Assembly (NCBI GenBank): GCA_025362415.1
Contig: JANYGM010000170.1
Span: 1-10,702, forward strand
DNA: 10,702 nt
Direction: 5' to 3'
DNA from: a bacterium
GTDB lineage: Bacteria; Bacteroidota; Bacteroidia; Cytophagales; Thermonemataceae
Both the position numbers and the translations under genes were made by a program. Under the pieces are notes generated by a model. It was not told the DNA's origin. It ran no database searches and worked only from the letters and a program-made list of their open reading frames with translations. The number at the start of each line of letters is the position of its first letter. The first letter of the stretch is position 1. Positions 6,801 through 10,702 of this stretch are shown piece after piece.

Positions 6801-7198
6801 AACGCCACAGATTCGTGGTAGCCTTCATTGTTAAAATTAGCAATAATTACGCTAAAAGTAGTATCATTTGCGTTGTTGTAGCGCAAAGAAACGGCTTTTT
6901 CTCTTGTGTCTGCCTCTTCACTCTTAACGCTTTTGTATGCGCCTTTGATGTAGGTCATCAAATTTCTTTCATTCTTTTCTGCGCCAGCAGCTTTATTGAA
7001 GCTGATTTTTTGTTGTGGCACAATTAGGCACGTAAGCGCATCTACAAGCGTAGATTTGCCCGACCCAATAGCACCAGTCAGCAGAGAATTATTGCCATTA
7101 GGCTCTATTTTCCACGTTTTGTTATGAAAAGTCCCCCAATTAAGCAACTCAACTGAATGTAAACGGAAACCAATTTGTGTGTTATCTATTTCGGTCAT
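3839..7198 (-). CDS. jetC: Wadjet type I SMC-like ATPase JetC (MukB/SbcC-like)
   Basis: JetC is the SMC motor subunit of Wadjet; with JetA and JetB it extrudes loops on plasmid DNA for cleavage by JetD. The 1119 residues match the family length. The N-terminal ATPase half has the type I opening (FRLHSVELLNWGTF) and Walker A GAIGSGKST at 42-50, followed by the family-typical NKAAGAEKNERNLMTYIKGAY region. Two long charged coiled coils (roughly 215-460 and 625-970) flank a hinge-like globular part near 480-620 (LLRGFGISMLVPEKHY). The C-terminal head has the ABC signature SGGQKEK at 1003-1009, Walker B FVVIDEAF with Asp1041-Glu1042, and the switch-like VTPLQK near 1069-1074. All ATPase motifs are intact. 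Its ATG shares one base with the jetB stop codon, indicating translational coupling. Its last 66 bp are duplicated at 2296-2361. Confidence 0.95.
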   Translation of the reverse strand: MTEIDNTQIGFRLHSVELLNWGTFHNKTWKIEPNGNNSLLTGAIGSGKSTLVDALTCLIVPQQKISFNKAAGAEKNERNLMTYIKGAYKSVKSEEADTREKAVSLRYNNANDTTFSVIIANFNNEGYHESVALAQVFWIENGKVQKLLIIREKLPLSIKEHFSTIEDAKELRKRMKMLPDTEVFDDNFTKYSQRFCQLFGMQTKAIGLFYQTVSMKAVSSLTVFVREQMLEQTDIKEKIEDLKKRFEDLNKALIAVQNARKQKDTLLPLVELCENFKKFEERIIVIENIMQAIPSYFASKKITLLETEIEDCTRKLLQLNAQLNEIESNLSEKRDTLNQLKQDINNNGGARLEQIATLIKQKNEEKIKKETKYEDYSALTKVCELENANTDKTFFRNLKNTTEKLETCAKLQEDIAGERGQMAAVKTSIEDLINAETKELTSLKQRENQIPLAFLNIRKEMANALEINENEIPFVGELLKVNDNEKDWEGALERLLRGFGISMLVPEKHYKQISNYINTKRLIDTNKRGMRFEYFKVPANAKSSTFSDNIHQDSVVNKIDIKPNTPFENWLETEIQKRFNLKGVDMEEFQRQNDVITKEGQFKIGSQRHTKDDRFDLKDKTNFILGWTNKEKVKAIEKYLKEKTNELSEIETQLITLSNKNKNNNYLLAKLNQILGYKDWFELNWKDEVENIILLENEKTALEKSNDKLKTLQTQSDAVIAEISKMEENRNEKLKNSGVLGVAISSSKTAILEAEEILKNITDKQNFFPTIEKEMAEIILTIKNIDKTEKELNNNQNTEKDALRRKQSGLRDKIIKQMREYKNGFPSESLELSDEIEARNEYLDKLEKIIKEGLPKHEATLKTMLNENTVQDITAFKNKLEMHEKEIEHKIKSINENMKEIEYSNGTYIELIADKNRDQDIKIFKEDLKACLEYIFSTSDAYTEDRFNAVQKILNRFRSNENKDIEWTNKVTDVRNWFDFNASEKYVADNVEKEFYPGSSGKSGGQKEKLAYTILASALADQFGLKIGEPKSKSFRFVVIDEAFGKGDNASTEYGLQLFRKLNLQLLIVTPLQKINIIENYVNAVHYVSNNTEGSSSELQNMTIDEYKKNKEAYKAMNE

Positions 7199-8004
7199 TA
7201 TTTTTTGCGTTTTAGTGTTTTAGTTGATTTTTTAGCTGATTTTTTGGCTGACGTTTTAGCTGACGTTTTGACTAATTTCTTGGCTGGTGCTTTGCTTATT
7301 GTCTTTTTTGGTATTTCCTCAACTATTTCATTTGACATTTCGTCTGACGTTTCGTCTGACATTTCGTCTGTGATTTGGCTGGTATAATTTTTCAATTTTT
7401 CCAGCGACTCTTTGACTACATCAGCATTGACAAAGGCTTTTATAATTCTATTTATTTCGTATTGTTTGTCCTCTGTCTTCATTTGTCGCAAAAACCCTTC
7501 TTCAATCACTTTTTTGATGGCAGCCTTAATTTTTTTTACTTGATTTGCTTCGTTGGTTGTTTCCTTGTAAAATGGCTTTGCAAGGTTTATAATGTCGCTT
7601 TCTGCTAAAATTGCCTTTGTAAATTCTCCATCTCTGTCGTTTTCAATCATATGTTTACGCAACAGAAGACACATAAGAGAAACATCAAAATTAAGCTGTC
7701 TTTTCTGAATTAGTTTTGGGATTTCGCTATTGTCGTTGTCGTTATCTTCTGTGTTTTCAAGGTCTTCAAAATCATCAGCATCATCAATAGGCTTTATATT
7801 TTCGTTGTTTTTGGTTGTTTTTTGTTTGAGATAGGCAAACCCTTCTACTTTATCAATAATCAAATCAAGATGAATATCATTAAAATATTTTCTCACGTCA
7901 ATTTCATTTTCTGGCTGCAAAAGTGCGTCCCAAATTTTCTCGTTATGGCTATAAATAATGCCTTTCAGCAAAGCCACAAGTATAATTGAATAAGATTTTG
8001 TCAT
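7198..8004 (-). CDS. jetB: Wadjet type I subunit JetB (DUF4194, KITE/MukE-like) with histone-like tail
   Basis: JetB is the winged-helix KITE subunit that binds the kleisin JetA near the SMC heads. Residues 1-62 show the DUF4194 opening (LLKGIIYSHNEKIWDALL, later LDLIIDKVEGFAYLKQ), and 98-120 the conserved RQLNFDVSLMCLLLRKHMIE helix. The core ends near 206. Two additions are unusual. One is an acidic linker at about 74-92 (DDADDFEDLENTEDNDNDN). The other is a C-terminal extension from about 212: four-residue DEMS/DETS repeats, then a strongly basic Lys/Ala/Ser/Thr tail (233-268) resembling histone H1 or AlgP tails. Such tails usually bind DNA non-specifically; that role here is inference. It overlaps jetC by one base. 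The jetA gene that should precede it is not present. Upstream lies a GC-rich repeat 40 bp from the ATG and no clear promoter. Confidence 0.9.
   Translation of the reverse strand: MTKSYSIILVALLKGIIYSHNEKIWDALLQPENEIDVRKYFNDIHLDLIIDKVEGFAYLKQKTTKNNENIKPIDDADDFEDLENTEDNDNDNSEIPKLIQKRQLNFDVSLMCLLLRKHMIENDRDGEFTKAILAESDIINLAKPFYKETTNEANQVKKIKAAIKKVIEEGFLRQMKTEDKQYEINRIIKAFVNADVVKESLEKLKNYTSQITDEMSDETSDEMSNEIVEEIPKKTISKAPAKKLVKTSAKTSAKKSAKKSTKTLKRKK
7222..7293 (-). repeat. 12-bp tandem repeats encoding the JetB basic tail
   Basis: Six in-register 12-bp units on the plus strand: AGTTGATTTTTT, AGCTGATTTTTT, GGCTGACGTTTT, AGCTGACGTTTT, GACTAATTTCTT and GGCTGGTGCTTT. On the coding strand each encodes four residues of the KTSA/KKSA type. 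Unit length is a multiple of three, so slippage changes tail length without breaking the frame. Confidence 0.85.
7335..7370 (-). repeat. 12-bp tandem repeats encoding the JetB acidic DEMS/DETS linker
   Basis: Three units, ACATTTCGTCTG, ACGTTTCGTCTG and ACATTTCGTCTG, lie head to tail with a single variable base. They encode four-residue acidic repeats between the JetB core and the basic tail. Near identity at the DNA level points to recent expansion by slippage. Confidence 0.9.
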
Positions 8005-8043
8005 AAATATTGATTTGGTTTTATTAACTGTTTATATTGTATT

Positions 8044-8174
8044 TGTAGGGGCTGGGCTTGCCCCTGCCCTCGTAGAGCAGGTTTTAGCTTATTTTTTGTT
8101 TGTCGCAAGCGTGCCGCTGGTTGCTTTCGCAAATGGCTTACGCAAGTTGGGCAGGGGCAAGCCCAGCCCCTACA
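8044..8174. repeat. 131-bp GC-rich inverted-repeat element upstream of jetB
   Basis: Perfect 26-bp terminal inverted repeats, 8044-8069 (beginning TGTAGGGGCTGGGCTTGCCC) and 8149-8174 (ending in the reverse complement), flank a 79-bp core with no open frame of note. The arms are far richer in G+C than the rest of the window. Arms of this TAGGGGC...GCCCCTA type are known as dispersed non-coding repeats in many bacteria. This one looks like a MITE or REP-doublet, and a target duplication is not obvious. It occupies the position where jetA would normally end, 40 bp before the jetB start. Confidence 0.85.
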
Positions 8175-8232
8175 TTCTAATACATTTGTTTCAATTTCTA
8201 AATATTTAACCTAAACAATTACCAAATTTTAT

Positions 8233-8340
8233 TGAAGTCAGGTGGAAACATCTGACTTCACAAAGATTTTATCTGAAACAAGATTTTTAGGATAAAACAT
8301 AAAGCAAACAATGTATTATCCTAAAAATTCTATAATCTTT
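8233..8340. repeat. Family H hairpin plus nested stem, diverged composite element
   Basis: A family H hairpin (8233-8260, TGAAGTCAGGTG / CATCTGACTTCA, GAAA loop) has one G-T pair that would be a G-U wobble in RNA. It is followed by an outer stem AAAGATT (8262-8268) / AATCTTT (8334-8340). Inside is a 13-bp stem ATTTTTAGGATAA (8283-8295) / TTATCCTAAAAAT (8316-8328). The layout repeats that of copies I and II with different core sequence and no right-hand hairpin. It lies just past the stop codon of the oxoamine synthase and may help terminate it. Together with 8044-8174 it fills the 8005-8362 gap, which has no gene. Confidence 0.75.
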
Positions 8341-8362
8341 AAATCCTAGTTTAGGCTATTTT

Positions 8363-9613
8363 TTAAGAAAGTACAGGCGCAACCACTTCAGCACCTTTGT
8401 AAACGCCTTGTTTGAGTTTTTCACCAATTTCCACGAAAGCATCAAGGGTACGTTCTACATCTGCGAGTGTATGCACAGCAGTTGGAATGATACGCAAAAT
8501 AATAACATCTTTTGGAACAACTGGATACGCCACCACAGAACAAAAAATGCCATAATTCTCTCTCAAATCAACTGCAATTTTAGTAGCCTCACCTTTTCCT
8601 CCAGAAAAATAAACAGGCGTAACAGGTGAATTGGTACTACCAATATTAAAACCACGTTTTCTAAAACCTTCTTGCAAAGCGTTCACAATCTTCCAAAGAT
8701 TATCTTTTAGTTCTGGTTTGGTTTGAAGTAGTTCTAAGCGTTTCAAAGCACCAATGACAATAGGCATAGGTAGCGTTTTTGCAAAGATTTGAGAACGAAT
8801 ATTATAACGAATATAATCACAAACCTGCGCATCAGCAGCTATAAATGCGCCAATACTTGCCATAGACTTTGCAAACGTAGAAAAATACAAATCAATACCA
8901 CTTTGACAACCCAAAAACTCACCCGTTCCTGCGCCAGTTGTTCCCATTGTGCCAAAACCGTGTGCATCATCAACCATCAAACGGAAATTATATTTATCTT
9001 TCAATGCAATAATTCCATTCAAATCTCCTGTTGTGCCAGACATACCAAAAACACCTTCCGTAATAACAAGAATTGCGCCACCGCTTTCAGCAGTAAGTTT
9101 TTCAGCTCTTTGTAGTTGTTTTTCTAAGTTAGCAATGTCGTTGTGAGGGAAAACAAAACGCTTACCCATGTGCAAACGCACTCCATCAATGATGCAGGCG
9201 TGAGAAAGTGCATCATAAACAATGACATCGTGGCGGTCAACTAAACAATCAATAGCTGACATAATGCCTTGATAACCATAGTTTAGCAAAATACAATCTT
9301 CTTTTTCTACAAATTTGGCAAGACGAGCTTCCAAATCTTCGTGATGATTAGAGTTTCCTGTCATCATACGTGCGCCCATTGGGTACGCCATACCGTATTG
9401 TGCGGTTGCGTCTGTGTCTGCTTTGCGCACTTCTGGGTGATTGGCAAGCCCCAAATAGTTGTTCAAACTCCACGTAAGCACCTCTTTTCCTCTAAATTTC
9501 ATATTTGCACCTATTTCACCTTCTAGTTTTGGGAAAGTAAAATAACCGTGCGCTTCTTTGGAGTGTTGCCCTAGCGGACCTCTATTAGCTTGTATTTTCT
9601 CAAATAAATCCAT
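8363..9613 (-). CDS. Alpha-oxoamine synthase, serine palmitoyltransferase / KBL-like
   Basis: A PLP-dependent fold-type I enzyme that condenses an amino acid with an acyl-CoA and releases CO2. The 416 residues and the opening (LFEKIQANRGPLGQHSKEA) fit the Bacteroidota serine palmitoyltransferase-like branch, which makes 3-ketosphinganine, the first step of sphingolipid synthesis. Relatives are glycine C-acetyltransferase (kbl) and 8-amino-7-oxononanoate synthase (bioF), which cannot be fully excluded by eye. Visible features are WSLNNYLGLANHP (48-60), GARMMTGN (80-87), the PLP-stacking His138 in ALSHAC, the DDAHG motif with Asp215, Asp216 and His218, and the Schiff-base Lys249 in STFAKS. The C-terminal domain is complete (RIIPTAVHT). 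It has its own promoter and lies downstream of a terminator, so it is probably a single-gene unit with no link to Wadjet. Confidence 0.9.
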   Translation of the reverse strand: MDLFEKIQANRGPLGQHSKEAHGYFTFPKLEGEIGANMKFRGKEVLTWSLNNYLGLANHPEVRKADTDATAQYGMAYPMGARMMTGNSNHHEDLEARLAKFVEKEDCILLNYGYQGIMSAIDCLVDRHDVIVYDALSHACIIDGVRLHMGKRFVFPHNDIANLEKQLQRAEKLTAESGGAILVITEGVFGMSGTTGDLNGIIALKDKYNFRLMVDDAHGFGTMGTTGAGTGEFLGCQSGIDLYFSTFAKSMASIGAFIAADAQVCDYIRYNIRSQIFAKTLPMPIVIGALKRLELLQTKPELKDNLWKIVNALQEGFRKRGFNIGSTNSPVTPVYFSGGKGEATKIAVDLRENYGIFCSVVAYPVVPKDVIILRIIPTAVHTLADVERTLDAFVEIGEKLKQGVYKGAEVVAPVLS

Positions 9614-9662
9614 ATTACTATTATCTTTTATGCTTATTTCTTGATGAATGTATATTTTTTTG

Positions 9663-9694
9663 CAAAGATACGAATATATTTTTATTTAGACAAA
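9663..9694 (-). promoter_or_regulatory. Bacteroidota-type promoter of the oxoamine synthase gene
   Basis: On the minus strand a -7 element TATCTTTG (9670 to 9663) fits the Bacteroidota TAnnTTTG consensus. A -33 TTTG (9694 to 9691) lies exactly 20 bases upstream, a normal spacing for the primary sigma factor of this phylum. It lies about 50 bases upstream of the ATG at 9613. Confidence 0.75.
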
Positions 9695-9740
9695 AGTAAT
9701 TTTTTAGTACAAAATATTATTTCCTGCATTCAAAGCTATA

Positions 9741-9775
9741 AAAAAAGCCTTTCCAAAGTTTGGAAAGGCTTTTTT
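9741..9775. terminator. Strong bidirectional intrinsic terminator
   Basis: A near-perfect palindrome: A6-GCCTTTCC (9741-9754) pairs with GGAAAGGC-T6 (9762-9775) around AAAGTTT. Both strands give a GC-containing stem followed by a T-run. In the minus direction it ends the T9SS-protein transcript, whose stop is at 9807, before the oxoamine synthase promoter at 9663-9694. Confidence 0.92.
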
Positions 9776-9806
9776 ATTGTATTTGTTCCCTTTGGAGGCT
9801 AGGGGG

Positions 9807-10460
9807 CTATTCTTTCACAATTTGCTTTCTAACTTTTACATTATTTGGCAAAACCGCTTCTAAGATATACAAATCAGTAGCTAATTTGCTGATATCTAAG
9901 CGTATTTTGTCATTTTCTGACTTTTCAGAATGTACCAAAACACCCATTTTTGTATAGATTTTTACCTCTGAGCCTGCCAAAATATTAGCAATATCTATGT
10001 ATGTATTTGCTGGATTGGGAGAAACTACTATTTCTGGTAAAACATCATATTTTTTTGGTGTTTGTACAGTAGCAACTGTTTTGCAAGCATTTATTTCTAT
10101 TACTCTTAGCTTAATTCTTGGACTTGCACCACAAATGTTGGACAAAATTATAGGATATAGACCCTCTGTAAGATAAATAGGACCTGTAATTGGTGTGAAA
10201 GTAAGCCCTCCGTCAAAAGAAATATCTGTTGCATTTCCTACTGGTAACAAAAAACCAGGCGTACAACCATTATGAATACCTGATGTGGGTGGTGTTGGCG
10301 GTGTGCCTACCCAAAAAGAAATAGTTCCTGAACCTCTAACAATACCAAAACAAGGATGAGCATTTGTAAATACGATACTAACACTACTTGCACCACCTGA
10401 AATAGCTTGTACATCAATTCCAGTAGCCGTTTGAGTTAGTAATACATTGCAAATAACTTC
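9807..10460 (-). pseudogene. 5'-truncated secreted protein with type IX sorting domain
   Basis: The frame is open from the stop TAG at 10463-10461 to the stop at 9807, 217 codons, without a convincing start or signal peptide. The reading begins EVICNVLLTQTATGIDVQAI, looking like the middle of a protein. A beta-rich extracellular segment follows (GSGTISFWVGTPPTPPTSG; SFDGGLTFTPITGPIYLTEG, PKD/Ig-like in character). The last 75 or so residues form a type A T9SS C-terminal sorting domain: VVSPNPANTYIDI, an EVKIYTKMGVLVHS strand pair, ISKLATDLYILEA and KVRKQIVKE. The domain directs export through the Por/Gld machinery to the cell surface. The N-terminal part, with the signal peptide, is missing. 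The break at about 10460 lies next to repeat and putative IS sequence, so truncation by insertion or deletion is likely. A TTG start at 10250 is possible but would leave no signal peptide. Confidence 0.75.
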
Positions 10461-10475
10461 CTAGTTTGTTTCTTT

Positions 10476-10530
10476 TTAACACTAAGTTCATTAAGAAATA
10501 CACACTAAGCAGGCACTAAGAAATACAAAA
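10476..10530. repeat. AC-rich periodic repeat (CACTAAG units)
   Basis: CACTAAG occurs three times (10480-10486, 10503-10509, 10514-10520) and AAGAAATACA twice, giving a loosely periodic AACACTAAG-type stretch. Similar ACCACAAAG/ACACTAAG tracts are widely dispersed non-coding repeats in bacterial genomes. It lies at the truncated edge of the T9SS gene. Confidence 0.55.
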
Positions 10531-10538
10531 TTAGAATT

Positions 10539-10556
10539 TTATTTACAACTCATTAC
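10539..10556. repeat. Second copy of the 18-bp exact repeat
   Basis: TTATTTACAACTCATTAC, identical to 2388-2405 and in the same orientation, about 75 bp before the putative transposase ATG. It could belong to the end region of that insertion sequence. Confidence 0.6.
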
Positions 10557-10596
10557 TTACTAAGGAATAAGAATTAAATAAACTCATCTTTTTGAC

Positions 10597-10604
10597 TATC
10601 TTTG
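10597..10604 (+). promoter_or_regulatory. Possible -7 element for the putative transposase
   Basis: TATCTTTG matches the Bacteroidota -7 consensus TAnnTTTG and lies 26 bases before the ATG at 10631. No good TTTG is seen at the expected -33 distance, so support is partial. Confidence 0.4.
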
Positions 10605-10630
10605 TGTGGCTTTATTTCTATGATGTTAAT

Positions 10631-10702
10631 ATGAAAAAATACGATATTGAGTTAGAAAATATGATGCGTTCTCATTATAATTCATTAGGGGAGCGTCATA
10701 AG
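10631..10702 (+). CDS. Partial start of a probable ISAzo13-type transposase
   Basis: ATG opens a frame that runs to the window edge: MKKYDIELENMMRSHYNSLG then ERHK, 24 codons. The MMxxHYxSLxERxxR pattern resembles the N-terminus of ISAzo13-family transposases, which usually continues into a helix-turn-helix. Only this fragment is visible, so the assignment is from memory of the family pattern. Its position beside a truncated gene and dispersed repeats fits an insertion sequence. Confidence 0.45.
   Translation, partial: MKKYDIELENMMRSHYNSLGERHK

Noticed and set aside
4442..7027. Plus-strand frames of 60-117 codons inside jetC
   Set aside because: They are antisense shadows of a long, motif-complete coding sequence and are rich in Ser/Phe, as expected from the complement of Lys/Glu-rich coiled coil.
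8005..8362. Possible site of jetA or a short jetA remnant
   Set aside because: The interval is taken up by two palindromic elements and AT-rich spacer; no frame on either strand resembles DUF3375, and no jetA-like tail precedes jetB.
8408..9526. Plus-strand frames opposite the oxoamine synthase
   Set aside because: Shadows of a well-conserved enzyme gene; no start context or domain.

Overview
The window reads as a chromosomal segment of a marine- or sediment-type Bacteroidota, probably Cytophagales. It is AT-rich (about one third G+C by eye) and lacks Shine-Dalgarno sites. It has a TAnnTTTG-type promoter, a type IX secretion sorting domain and a Bacteroidota-style serine palmitoyltransferase homologue. 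The species is inference; the phylum rests on these marks. Every well-supported gene is on the minus strand, so the window is best read from right to left.

The right end (about 9807-10702) holds the 5'-truncated C-terminal part of a secreted T9SS-sorted protein, an AC-rich repeat stretch, and on the plus strand the first 24 codons of what looks like an ISAzo13-type transposase. Next comes a complete alpha-oxoamine synthase (serine palmitoyltransferase or KBL-like, 8363-9613) with a recognisable promoter and a strong terminator separating it from the T9SS gene. A 358-bp gene-free stretch (8005-8362) then carries a hairpin element and a 131-bp GC-rich inverted-repeat element.

The core is a Wadjet type I (JetABCD, MukBEF/condensin-like) anti-plasmid defence locus. 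jetB (7198-8004, KITE/MukE-like) overlaps jetC (3839-7198, SMC/MukB-like ATPase) by one base. jetD (150-1391, TOPRIM nuclease) lies 2.4 kb further on in the same direction. jetA, the kleisin subunit normally first in the operon, is absent from the window; its usual place is taken by repeat elements and the oxoamine synthase. JetB carries an odd histone-H1-like Lys/Ala/Ser tail built from 12-bp tandem repeats.

The 2.4 kb between jetC and jetD is accessory debris. It holds a second copy of the last 66 bp of jetC, a fragment of an RHS/YD-repeat protein, three small orphan genes (a lipoprotein, a small membrane protein and a two-TM protein with a soluble domain), and at least four families of palindromic repeats. 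The most striking repeat is a 28-bp hairpin present about nine times, with compensatory base changes and a GAAA/TTTC loop. Two copies each bracket a roughly 145-bp nested-palindrome element, one sitting just after each jetC terminus. I infer a Wadjet locus broken up by repeat-mediated recombination and RHS-cassette insertion. Whether it still works depends on whether jetA exists elsewhere in the genome.
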